From Thinopyrum elongatum (taxonomy: Eukaryota; Streptophyta; Magnoliopsida; Poales; Poaceae): a DNA stretch of 64,000 nt. Position 1 is the first letter of the stretch. Each line of letters opens with the position of its first letter. The notes beneath the pieces were generated by a model that had not been told where the DNA came from, made no database searches, and saw only the letters and a list, made by a program, of their open reading frames with translations. Location: assembly GCA_011799875.1 (NCBI GenBank), contig CM022298.1, positions 192,284,423 to 192,348,422 of the forward strand, read 5' to 3'. Of the stretch, positions 23,176 to 34,056 are shown piece by piece. The translations under genes and the position numbers were made by a program.

Positions 23176-24287
23176 ATGCAAGGATCCTGGTCCGAAGCCG
23201 TGGATGAGAGAGGTCGATCTCTTGTAATGGACGATGGCATCGGGGTATCAACTCTGGCATGGTGGATGAGGACGGTGGTGGATGGGGTGGCGGACGGAGG
23301 AGGCTGGGGTGGAGAGGGTGTTTTGGCGCCCACGGAGTACGAATGGGGAAATGGAGGGAGAGAGGAAGGGGGAACCATGTCTTCAGGGCGCGCTTGTCTC
23401 AAATGCAAGAAAATTTACAAACTTAGCCCCGTTTAAAATTTTAGACATCACAGGAATATTGGGCTGCTGGGGATAGGACGGTAATCTTGCATACACCGAA
23501 TATTTGCCGACAGAGATTTCGGCTGAGGAGAGTTTGTTTTGGCGCCCACCGTGTATGAATCCGGGTGACAGGCGATTTCGGTCGAGGAGACACTGTGTTT
23601 TGGTGCCCACCGTGTATGAATTCGGGTGAGAGGCGGTTATGTCATGTTTGAGTGAAATTACAAACCTGCCCCTATCAAGACCTATTGAAATCGAGCCTAC
23701 TTGTGTTGCATGTCTGGGACAGGCAGTAATTTCCATCTCCCATATTTTGGCTTCGGGCGGTTACTGCGAGTTTGGCCGCTTTGTTCAAATTTTTGAGAAA
23801 AAGCTTGCACGTTTACCGTGCCAACTCAATTCCAATCCATTTTGTATTCTTTTTTTCGGGCAGGATCTATTTTTGATTCGAACAAAATTCTATATACATC
23901 ATTTTTTATATATACTTTCAAAAGCACAACAAAGAATTATGCTCCTTTATATATAAAATATGATTTAAAAATACAATGATCTCAAAATCATAGGGTTGAA
24001 TTCAAAAAATTTAAACCAAATTATGTTCTACTCAAATGTATGGATCAGTAATATCTAGATATTAAATAACATAGGTGCACGCGAATTCATTTGAGTATGC
24101 ATGTTTGATAGATTAATTTTGGTTCGAGTATGAATTACATGTATCATCATCTCGAATTCAAATATTTGAATCCCTTTTATGTTGACATTTTCTATACACG
24201 CAACTAAATATTTGAATCTCCTTTCATGCCCATCTCTCTCGCGTGCTCCTTCATGTAGCTATCACTCTCTTTTCTCCAGCTCACCCG
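23176..24287 (-). other. Probable CACTA remainder and unclassified flank
   Basis: Continues the sequence interrupted by the solo LTR. It holds three related phrases TTTTGG(C/T)GCCCACCG at 23322, 23538 and 23598 spaced 60-210 bp apart, and turns AT-rich after 23820. No gene is supported. The final 100 bases are CT-rich and match in style the sequence on the other side of element 2 (47757 onward). Confidence 0.4.
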
Positions 24288-25805
24288 TGATACATCCATT
24301 TTACATCATGTTTACCTACTGTTATTTATAATATTTTTTATGCATAATAATGCTTTTTGAAGTAATTCTAATGCCTTTTCTCTCATAATATGCAAGGTTC
24401 ACACAAAGAGGGAGAATTCCGGCAGCTGGAAATCTGGACCTGAAAAAGCTACGTCAGGCTACCTATTCTGCACAACTCCAAATGAGCTGAAACTTCACGA
24501 GGAATTTTTATGGAATAAATGAGAATTATTGGAGCAAATAAGTACCAGAGGGGGCCCACCAGGTGGGCACAACCCACCGGGGCATGCCAGGGAGCCCAGG
24601 CGTGCCCTGGTGGGTTGTGCCCTCCTCGGCCCACCTCCGGTGCCCATCTTCTGGTATATAAGTAATTTTGACCTAGAAAAAATGAGGAGAGGACTTTCGG
24701 GACGAAGCGCTGCCGTCTCGAGGCGGAACTTGGGCAAGAGCACTTTTGCCTTCCGGCGGAGCGATTCCGCCGGGGGAACTTCCCTCCCGGAGGGGGAAAT
24801 CATCGTCATCATCATCACCAACAACCCTCTCATCTTGGGGAGGCCAATCTTCATCAACATCTTCACCATCACCATCTCCTCTCAAACCCTAGTTCATCTC
24901 TTGTGTTCAATCTTTTTACCAGAACCTCAGATTGGTACCTGTGGGTGACTAGTAGTGTTGATTACATCTTGTAGTTGATCACTATATGGTTTATTTGGTG
25001 GAAGATTATATGTTCAGATCCATTATGCTATTTAATACCCCTCTGATCATGAACATGTTTATCACTTGTGAGTAGTCACTTTTGTTCTTGAGGTCATGGG
25101 AGAAATCATGTTGCAAGTAATCATGTGAACTTGATATGTGTTCGATATTTTGATAGTATGTATGTTGTGATTCCCTTAGTGGTGTCATGTGAACGTCGAC
25201 TACAGACACTTCACCATACTTGGGCCTAAGGGAATGCATTGTGGAGTAGTTATTAGATGATGGGTTGCTAGAGTGACAGAAGCTTAAACCCTAGTTTATG
25301 CGCTATTCCGTAAGGGGCTGATTTGGATCCAAAAGTTTAATGCTATGGTTAGATTTATTCTTAATACTTTTCTCGTAGTCGCGGATGCTTGCGAGGGGGT
25401 TAATCATAAGTAGGAGGTTTGTTCAACTAAGAACAACAGCTAAGCACCGGTCCACCCACATATCAAATTATCAAAGTAGCGAACACAAATCAAACCAACA
25501 AGATGAAAGTGACTAGATGAAATTCCCGTGCACCCTCAAGAACACTTTGCTTATTATAAGAGACCGTTTTGGCCTGTCCTTTGCCTCAAAAGGATTGGGC
25601 TACCTTGCTGCACTTTTGTTACCGTTACCGTTACTTGCTCGTTACAAATTATCTTGCTATCAAACTACTCGTTACTTACAATTTCAGCGCTTGCAGACAT
25701 TACCTTGCTGAAAACCACTTGTCATTTCCTTCTGCTCCTCGTTGGGTTCGACACTCTTACTTATCGAAAGGACTACGATTGATCCCCTATACTTGCAGGT
25801 CATCA
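24288..25805 (+). repeat. Element 2 5' LTR
   Basis: 1,518 bp, TGATACATCC to GGTCATCA. A GC-rich palindrome (24549-24623) precedes a TATA box TATATAAG (24655-24662). The last 20 bases (CCCCTATACTTG...TCATCA) are nearly the same as in element 1. Confidence 0.92.
24549..24662 (+). promoter_or_regulatory. Element 2 LTR palindrome and TATA box
   Basis: CACCAGGTGGGCACAACCC and its inverted arm CCTGGTGGGTTGTGCCC flank a GGGAGCCC centre. The TATA box TATATAAG is about 30 bp downstream. The 3' LTR carries the same arrangement with TATA at 46599-46606, where the palindrome is better preserved (CGCGCC where the 5' copy has CATGCC/CGTGCC). Confidence 0.7.
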
Positions 25806-25816
25806 AGGCTCTTTTC

Positions 25817-25834
25817 TGGCGCCGTTGCAGGGGA
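25817..25834 (+). promoter_or_regulatory. Element 2 primer-binding site
   Basis: TGGCGCCGTTGCAGGGGA lies 11 bp after the LTR, the same distance as in element 1, and differs from that site at only a few bases. Confidence 0.8.
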
Positions 25835-25898
25835 GTGAAGAGCTCTTGGTAAGGAAAAATTTATTACTACGTGCTGAAATTTATTGTCACTTGTTAAT

Positions 25899-26611
25899 AT
25901 GTAGAACAATCCTTTGAGGGGTTTGTTCAGGGTATCTTCACCTCGACCGGAACCACAATTAGTTGCCCCTCAACCCACTACACCTACTGAAAATACTGAA
26001 TATGAAATTCCTTCGGGTATGATAGAACAACTGCTAGCTAATCCTTATGCGGGAGATGGAGCCGAACATCCTGATATGCACTTGATATATGTGGATGAAA
26101 TTTGTGGATTGTTTAAGCTTGCAGGTTTACCCAGAGATGAAGCTAAGAAGAAGGTTTTCCATTTAACTTTGAAGGGAAAAGCATTGGCATGGTATAGGCT
26201 ATGCGATGATATTGGATCTTGGAATTGGAATCGATTGAAATTGGAGTTTCACCAAAAAATTTATCCTATGTATCTAGTTCATCGTGATCGGAATTATATA
26301 TATAATTTTTGGCCTCGTGAAGGAGAAAGTATCGCTCTAGCTTGGGGGAGGCTTAAGTCAATGTTATATTCATGCCCCAATCATGAGCTCTCAAGAGAAA
26401 TTATCATTCAGAATTTTTATGCTCGGCTTTCTCATAATGATCGATCCATGCTTGATACTTCTTGTGCTGGTTCTTTTATTAAGAAGACTATTGAATTCCG
26501 GTGGGATATTTTAGAAAGAATTAAATGCAACTCTGAAGATTGGGAACTCGACGAAGGTAAAGAGTCAGGTATTAAGCTTAAGTTTGATTGTGTTAAATCT
26601 TTTATGAATAC
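25899..26611 (+). pseudogene. Element 2 gag, part before element 3
   Basis: An ATG at 25899 is followed directly by a TAG (25902-25904) and then 236 open codons. The gag core is clear: HLTLKGKALAWYRLCDDIGS at about residues 82-101, IALAWGRLKSMLYSCPNHEL after it, and NFYARLSHNDRSMLDTSCAG. These line up with the gag of element 1, though overall similarity is modest. The reading frame is cut after FMNT by element 3 at 26612 and resumes as TDAFQKFSTKYG at 39926, in the same frame. Confidence 0.85.
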
Positions 26612-27451
26612 TATCGGCGTGCGACACCTATGGGACCCCAAGGGACCCCTTTACGATTCGGCAGGGAGAGAGGTATGCACAAAGAGCAGAACCAACGATC
26701 GACGCGGGGGCGATTTTACCCAGGTTCGGGCCGCTAATCAGCGTAAAACCCTACTCCTGCCTTGCTTTATTACGAGTGTTCTTGAGCCCAGGCTCCAGGA
26801 GCGCTTGCGATGAACAGTACGTTCAAAGAGCAGCTACGCATGCAGAATGGGCCAGAAGATCCTCCCCCCTGTAGCAGTTGCCTTGGGCCTCCTTTTATAC
26901 GCTCAAAGGGGTCACCACAGTGGCAAAATGTACATACATTGAGGTGTAAAGTATCTACAGGGTTATCATACCTAAGCACTGATGGATTAGGATGAACGCA
27001 TTTAATGCACCGTGAGGTGTCCGTTTAGGTGTCCTCACTTTCTTGGGGATGGAAAAAGGGCACATACCATCAGCACCGCTTAAGCTCTCCTCCACTGGCG
27101 CGTTGCCACGTATCTAGAGAAGGACCCAGAATGTCGGGCTTGCTGCTGTATCGAAGCGGTGGCACAGTAACAGAATCTTGCCGGGCGCCAAATCTTGCCG
27201 GGCGTCGAACCTTGCCGGGCGTGAAGTCCTGCCGGGCTTCGCAGGCCGCCCCGGCAAGATCTTGCCGGGGAGGCTGGCTTTCGGACTCCCACTCTTTCTA
27301 TCTGCTGATCCTCAGATCTTTGACTTGAGTATTTCTTCGATAGCCTGAGTCAACCTCGAACTGTTCCCCGACAAGCCTTGCCGCGAGTATGGCTACAACT
27401 GCCTGTGCACAAGTACGGGGTACTAATGGCCCAATACTTAGTACACCGACA
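26612..27451 (-). repeat. Element 3 LTR, left copy (3' LTR of the minus-strand element)
   Basis: 840 bp. It contains a cluster of CTTGCCGGG motifs at 27175-27275. The left terminal base pair reads TA where the other copy has TG. Just to its right GGAGCCCCCGGGCC (27452-27465) is, on the minus strand, a purine-rich tract in the correct place for the polypurine tract. Confidence 0.92.
27175..27275. repeat. CTTGCCGGG motif cluster in the element 3 LTR
   Basis: Five direct copies of (C)TTGCCGGG or CCTGCCGGG and one inverted CCCCGGCAAG within about 95 bp. The cluster is repeated in the other LTR at 39645-39745. The same core also occurs frequently in the coding parts of the element. Confidence 0.75.
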
Positions 27452-27687
27452 GGAGCCCCCGGGCCTAGGCCACACACGAGTGCGAGGCGTTGTTGGGCTA
27501 GGCCCAAACAGTGCACGGGCACACGTGGTAGGGAATTAACTACTCGTAAATATCCCGCTTACTGTGCCCCCCACTACGCGTGCTGAATGCGCGATGTGGG
27601 AAGCATGCGTCGAAAGGCTGCAACTGCAACGTGCCTGTAGAGGCATATTCACATTGGGGAGTAAAAGAGGCGGCCTCGCACCTTCCC

Positions 27688-27698
27688 CATAAAAAGGG
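27688..27698 (+). promoter_or_regulatory. TATA-like box of the antisense gene in element 3
   Basis: CATAAAAAGGG, followed by a CT-rich leader (CCCCTCTCTTCTTCTC at 27724) and the ATG at 27851. The distance of about 160 bp allows a 5' UTR of about 130 bases. It lies outside the LTR, in 27452-27850, which holds nothing else recognisable. Confidence 0.5.
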
Positions 27699-27850
27699 AA
27701 ACTGCAGAGGCACAGCCTATTTACCCCTCTCTTCTTCTCAATCTGGCCTCTGCCATTATCTTCCCTTCCCGAGCCCAGAGCCAGACTTCTCTTCATCCGC
27801 TCTTTGCTTCCGTATCCGCTCGATCCTCAGCGTCCGTTCTCGCAGTCGCC

Positions 27851-30800
27851 ATGCCGCCCAAGGCTAGCAAGGCCAAAGGCAAGAGCAAGGAGATGAAGGC
27901 CGATGTCCCGGAGAGCGAACTGGTGAAGATGCGAAAGAAGTTCGTCGTCTTCGCTCCGACGCTTGATGCGAGGGCTTTGAAGAACCGATACCAGTGCATG
28001 TGGGCGAAGGAGACACAAGCTCATCCCGCAATGCGCATAATTCTAGGTTCTTGTTCCAAGGGCGGCCTTGACAGATATCTTTTCTTCACCACTTACTTTT
28101 ATTGTGGACTCTGTCCCCCATTCTCTGATTTCTTCAACGATATTATGTACACATACGGCTTCCACCTTCTTGATTTCACGCCGAACGCCGTAATGTGCAT
28201 GTCCATCTTCGCTCATCTTTGCGAAAACTTTGTCGGAGTAGTTCCCAACACCGCCCTTTTCCACCATTATTTTTTCCCTCGCATCCAAAAGGGGGAGGCC
28301 CTTTCCAGTTCTATCGCCTGGATCCCACAAGCTTGGAATAAGGAGATATACCCGAATGGAGTTCAACGCGAGAAGTGGGACGAATGGCGGTCTGAATGGT
28401 GTTGGATCAAGGAATCAGATCCCCATCCGTTCTGTTCGCCTCATCGGCAAAAGGCGGTCCGCGACAGTGACTGGAGCGACCTCGCCGCGGAAGACGAGAG
28501 GCTCACAATCGCCACTACCAGGATCCTTCGCCTGAAAGCTGCCGGGCTTACAATGGAGATGATTGGCCTCGATTTCCTCCGCCGCCGCATCGCCCCCCTA
28601 CAGAGCAGGGGAAGGCCAGCTTGGGAGTATCGGAACGCAGCGGATATCATGAGGCTGCGCCCAGGATTGAACAACAATCTGACGACCATGCAGCTCGGCG
28701 CTCTTCGCCACAAGCTGTTCCAGCATGATGACAAACATCGGTTGCCGGAAAGAATTGTTCCTTTGTGCAACAACTCCGCGCTAGGGTCGATCATTGCCTT
28801 CATGCCAATGTTCAACGCCCATGGTCTTGACACGACTTGGGCCGAGCCAACTGAAGAGGAAGCACAAAAATTCTTCGACAACTTGTCGGAGAGGGCCGTC
28901 CGGGAAGAAACGGACCTCATTCGCGCCACCACTGACGAAGAAGTGGCATATATTGCCTCTAGGGTGGAGGAAACGAATCTTGCCGCGGAGGCCGGCAGCT
29001 TTGGTTTCACAGAATGGGAAACCAGTGAAGCAGAGGTTGTGATGGAAGAAGAACCTGCCGGGGAGGCTGAGGCTGCCGGGGAACAGAGCAGCGCGGCCGC
29101 TGAGGGCTTGTCCGACGAGGACACAGCCGAAGAAGAGCCGCAGGAGGAGCCCCCAGCCCTGAAGAAGACCAAGCGCGTTCTACGGAAGGCCGCTTCTGGC
29201 ATCCCGGCAAGCCAACCTTCGTCGAGCAGCGAGGCTCCCGGCAAGAAGGCGCCCGGCAAGACTGCACCGCGGCAAGGAGTCCGTCAGCAACTTGCACGGC
29301 GCGCGAGACCCGCACCTGCGGCAATTGCTGAGGCGGCAGGGGCGTCTCACACAGCCACACCAGAGGCTGAGGTGGCGGAATCACGCCAACCTCTTACGCC
29401 TGCTACAGCCAAGCGACCCAGGACCCCTCCTCTGCCTCCTCTCATGGACACAGCACCGGAGGTCGATTTCGACATCTCCGGCTTTAGCCCGGAACGAGAA
29501 GAGGAAGAGTAAGTGTCCTGTCATAGCCTTTATCTTCCAAATCTTGGAGTAATCTCATAGCCTTGTTTTGCCTTGTCTCCGCAGCGATGCAAAAACCTTG
29601 GCGGAAAGGGCGGCGAAGAGGTTGAGAACTTTCACGGGCGACGAGCCCCCGGCTGGCTCTATGAGCGCGCCAGAAATTGTCGTCGTCAGCCCGGAGCTCA
29701 GCCCTCAATGTAGCCCCCAGCACAGCCCCCAACGTGAGTTCTTCACTCATTTTCTGCCGACGGGCGCTGAGGTTTTTACCCTTGCCGCTGATATCTTTGG
29801 GCTTGCAGGAGAAGAACAGCAATAGGGAGAGGTGGAAACCGCCCCCGTCGTGCCACGTTTGTCTACCGCGCCGCCCACAAGTGCATCTCCGGCAAGAGTT
29901 ACCACTGACGAGGCTATCCTGGTTGAGGAAGGGCCGGTATACATGGATACCAGCAACATTTCCCTGGCAACAAACACTACCGGGAGGGGCGAGGCCACCT
30001 CTCAACAACTTGACACAGGTAACTGTTTGCCTTAGAGGACTTGCTATCCTTTTCTTTATCTTTCTTTCTTTTTGCCTTCTTGAACTTCAATTTTGATCTC
30101 ATTCTGTTTCTCTCCTTTGTCCTTTAGGATTCCCTGAGATGGAACATGTGGACATCGACGCTGTCATCGAGGAGACCGCCAGGGATGTTGCCGCCAAAGC
30201 TGACAAAATCGCTGCCAGCGAGGCCGCCATGGATGCCACCGTCGAGGCCGGCGGTGCCTTTGCCGATGAGGCCGCCAAGACTGCACAGGAGGAACCCGCC
30301 AAGGAATCTGCTGAAGAGGACGGCAAGGAGGCTAGTGACCGTACTGACGACATTCCTGCCGCAGGAGCGCTAGGCGCTACGCCGGCCACGGAGCCCCCAG
30401 CTACTGGTGAGGCGGTTGCTGAGGATCAACCGTCAACATCCGAAGTCCCCTCATCAAGCAAATATCTCAAAGTTGGCGAGAACCTGTTTGTCAACTTGCC
30501 GGGGATGGCAAGCATCGGGGCACAGACCGAAGGGGAAACTTTTGATGAAGAAATCATCACTGCTGCTGGGCTTGAGATCGTCAACGAACCAAGCGTCAGC
30601 AGCAGCAAATCTGAGGAAGATCAACTCCTTCAGGCCATGGGCGATAACTTCCACAAGCTCCAAGCACTCCACCGTGCCCAAAAAGAGAAAGTAGATTCCA
30701 GAGCTGCAGTTGTTGAAGCGGCTGAAATAGATTTCCAAAAGCGTGTTGAGCAAACGCAAATCTGGTACGCCGAGGCCTATCAAGAGCTGACTGCCAATCG

Positions 30801-31848
30801 GGAACAAATGAGCCAAGGCTGGATGGAGCTCCTCTTGAAGCAATCTGACATGGAGAAGGCGCAAGAGGAAGCTACGCAAAGAATTGCTGCCGAAGATGCC
30901 CTCCTGACAGAGCGTCGCATTGCGCTTGATGCTCACGAGGAAGACCTTGCCGCACGTGAGCAGGCACTCGCCGCCAAGCTTCGCAGCAAAGATGAAGAAA
31001 TCGAGAAGCTTGTTGCGCGGCGGACCCAGGAGCTGGAGCAGAAGCACAAGGAGGCGCTCGAAGCTCTAACTGTAGATCACGCCGGCAAGCTCAAGGAGGC
31101 CGTCGATGCTGCTGAGGCTGCAGAGGCCGCCAAGAATGAGCTGAGCGACAGAGTGAAGAAACTGGAAGTGGATCTTGAAGAACATGGCAAGGAGCTCTCG
31201 ACGCTCAAAAGTGACAGGGAAAAAACCCTCCACACCCTGGCGGAGATGCAAGTTGCCATGTCCGACAAGACCAAGCAGCTCACTTCAGCCAACGATGCCA
31301 TTGCCGATCTGAAGCTAAAGCTGACCACGCTAGAGAAATCCCTCAAGGACCGCAGGGCCCGCGAGAAGGCCCTAAGCAGAGATCTTCAGGAAGAAAGGAA
31401 CTTGCTTAAGAGCGCTGCCGCCGCCCAAATTGACTATGAAAAGGGAGTGAAAATCTGGACTGATCGCCTTGTCGACGCCGCGGAGAGGCTCACTGCACAG
31501 TTGTCAACCATGGGGCAGGATGGCCTGCAAAACTTCAGGTATTCCACCGAAGAACGGATATCTTCGAGCGCCAGGTTGACCATGTTCTTCGAAAGCATCG
31601 TTGACGCTTTGAAGCTGCTACAGTCCAACCGAGCGACCCAACTGGCCAATGAATCCCGCAAACTTTGCCAGGCCGTCCTCCGCAAGGTACTCGTCAAGGT
31701 GGTATATAATAACCCTGGCATTGATCTCACCAACGCGCTCGACCACTTGCCGAAGGATGTGGATCTCAGGTCACTTGAGGAGCTTGTCGCGCCCATCCTT
31801 GAGAAAGTAGATTCAATCAAGAGGATCGAGGGTCGACGCAGGGACTAG
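27851..31848 (+). pseudogene. Spliced antisense gene of element 3: gypsy-type transposon domain plus long coiled coil
   Basis: Four exons can be drawn by eye: 27851-29508, 29585-29733, 29809-30018 and 30128-31848. The introns of 76, 75 and 109 bp all run GT...AG, the first with a GTAAGT donor. The exon lengths sum to 3,738, exactly 1,246 codons, and the frame is kept through all junctions. A single TAG at 29823-29825 interrupts it. Residues 80-145 (PPFSDFFNDIMYTYGFHLLD, then FHHYFFPRI) resemble the 'putative gypsy type transposon' family PF04195 (from memory). The middle is Glu/Ala/Pro-rich and disordered. The last 450 residues are a long predicted coiled coil (Lys/Glu/Ala-rich heptads) ending KRIEGRRRD. 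It lies opposite to gag-pol and ends 800 bp from the integrase end. Function unknown. Confidence 0.75.
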
Positions 31849-32646
31849 CTGCCCCATTTTCCTTTGTCGCCGCCATTCCATGTCAAAAGACAACCAAGTC
31901 TTATGTTAGATCCGCGGTAACTTATTGATGTAATATAACTTGTGTTTGTTTGGGTATATGCATGCTATTTCCCTTGTCTGATTCCTTTATGTACGAAATA
32001 TACCCTACGCTTACTGAAAACTTGCCGACGCGCAACCTGCCACGAGCGCTGGGTGCGGGACTTCAGCAGCTTGTTGGAGGTGCAGCGGCCGACAAGGCAC
32101 CTTGGCGTTCTCAGTGTAGCCACTTAAATTGTTGAGCAGACTCGAAACAAAATAAGGGCGCAACCGATTACGACAAGGGTTCCTTCGCGTGCAGGTTTTC
32201 CATACAAAAGTCGAAACCGTCTAAGGAAAATAACTTTGTAATAACAGAAACTTGCTTTAAGTTTTAGAACTTAGCTTTCTGTCCTTGTTCTCCCTCTGGT
32301 AAGGCGTCAATTCTGAATGTCGCCAACTGGTACTCATATCCTCCTTCCCCCCCGGCAAACGTGCACGCGAGGAATCCTTCTGTCTTTTGAGAAAAAGAAA
32401 GAAGAGAAAATAAAGATATGGAACCTTGGCGGTTCATTAGAACTTACCGGGAGCAAGTGTCATACAACATCTTAGACAAACATGCATATATGTATATGAA
32501 CATGGAAATCGATAAGGAAATGCACAACACTTAAACTTATTCATCTGGGCTCAGGGTCTGCGCCTGGTTTTGTACAAAGGATTACATGCCTCGCCGGCAA
32601 TACTTGTACAAAAAGGTGGTTGCCGGGGGCCCCCGGCAACCGCGCC
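31849..32646. other. Spacer between the convergent antisense gene and gag-pol of element 3
   Basis: No gene. TGATGTAATATAAC at about 31927 looks like a plant polyadenylation region for the plus-strand gene. A perfect 24-bp palindrome lies at 32618-32641, five bases beyond the stop codon of the integrase. Confidence 0.6.
32618..32641. repeat. Perfect 24-bp palindrome after the pol stop codon
   Basis: Each arm is GGTTGCCGGGGG or its complement, with no loop, immediately downstream (minus strand) of the integrase stop at 32647-32649. In RNA it would form a 12-bp hairpin if a few bases open at the tip. Confidence 0.8.
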
Positions 32647-33921
32647 TTATGGGTAGAACTTGCGAAGATGTTCGATATTCCAGGAGTTGCTCACTGGAAC
32701 GCCATCTTCGGTCTCCAGGCGGACAGCGCCGGGCCTGGTGACTCGTAGTACCCGATAAGGGCCTTCCCACTTCGGCATCAACTTGTTTGAATTCTTGGCG
32801 GACTGAATCCGTCGAAGAACAAGGTCACCTTCCTCAAGGCTTCGGGCATGAACTTTGCGGCTATGGTAGCGGCGCAAAGCTTGCTGGTAGCGTGCAGCTC
32901 GCACAGCAGCCTGAAGACGATTCTCCTCAAGGAGCACAGTGTCATCTTGCCGCAGTTGCTCTTGCTCAAGCTCATCATAAGCGAGCACTCGAGGTGATCC
33001 GTATATGAGTTCCGTGGGGAGAACTGCTTCCGCTCCGTAGACTAGAGCGAAGGGTGTCTGGCCGATGGCTCGATTTGGTGTCATTCTGATTGACCAAAGG
33101 ACCGCCGGCAACTCATCAATCCAGCGTCTTCCACACTTTCTCAGCCTGTCAAAGGTTCTGGTCCTGAGACCACGCAACACTTCAGCATTAGCCCTCTCTG
33201 CTTGGTTGTTGCTTCTCGGGTGAGCAACAGAGGCAAAACAAATTTTGCCGCCAAGGTCTTGGACGTACTGCATGAAGGTGCGACTTGTGAATTGCATGCC
33301 ATTGTCGGTGATGATCCTGTTGGGCACACCGAAACGGCAAACTATCCCTTTAAAGAACTTGACGGCTAATTGTGCTATCACCTTCCTCACCGCTTCCACC
33401 TCCGGCCACTTTGTGAACTTGTCGATTGCAACGTACAAGTACTCAAAGCCCCCGGTAGCACGGGGGAAGGGGCCCAGTATGTCGAGCCCCCAGACCGAAA
33501 ATGGCCAGGAGAGAGGGATCATCTGAAGAGCTTGAGCTGGCTGATGTGATTTCTTCAAATGAAACTGGCACGCTTCACATTTGGTTACTAGTGCAGTTGT
33601 ATCCTGGAGAGCGGTGGACCAAAAGAAACCTTGCCGGAATGCTTTCCTGACAAGCACTCTTGATCCTATGTGAGAGCCACATACGCCTCCATGTATCTCT
33701 TCCAACAGCTCTAGTCCATCCTCCCGAGGAATACACTTCAATTTCACACCGTTTGGTCTCTTTCTGTACAGGACATCATCGACGAATTTGTACATAACAG
33801 ACCGACGGACTACTTTTTCCGCCTCTTCCTGTTCCTCTGGGAGTTCTCCTGTCTGAAGGAAATGGACAATGTGCTGTGCCCATGCTGGAGCCTGGGGCTC
33901 GACAGCTAGGACTAAAGGCAT
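32647..33921 (-). pseudogene. Element 3 integrase
   Basis: 424 open codons in the same frame as the upstream pol segment, from which it is separated by two TAG stops (34057-34059 and 33979-33981). An HHCC zinc-binding region is present (HGGVCGSHIG, then CEACQFH). The catalytic triad is visible as GLDILGPF, ITDNGMQF and NNQAERAN. The C-terminal part has the GPYRVL motif (KWEGPYRVLRVTRPG) before the end at SWNIEHLRKFYP. The enzyme joins element cDNA to the host chromosome. All key residues are intact. Confidence 0.9.
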
Positions 33922-34056
33922 CTCTTCCGCCAGGGGAACATTTGTCTCGACAGCGAAAGCGTGGGGTTCCGCCGGAGCCTATCGTTCCCCGGCAGGTTTA
34001 TTGCTGATCCCGGCAAGTTCCTTGCCGGCGGCTGCAGGGAGCTCTGCCGGAAAGAA

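Noticed and set aside
23137..23436. Gly/Val-rich frame after the solo LTR
   Set aside because: It begins inside the LTR end and runs into CACTA leader sequence. There is no domain or promoter.
27029..27328. Open frames in the element 3 LTRs (also 39498-39797)
   Set aside because: They are duplicated with the LTR, run through the CTTGCCGGG cluster and have no domain.
28441..29259. A 272-codon minus-strand frame opposite the antisense gene of element 3
   Set aside because: It mirrors the Ala/Ser/Glu-rich codons of the plus-strand exon, has no domain, and does not continue the gag-pol frame.
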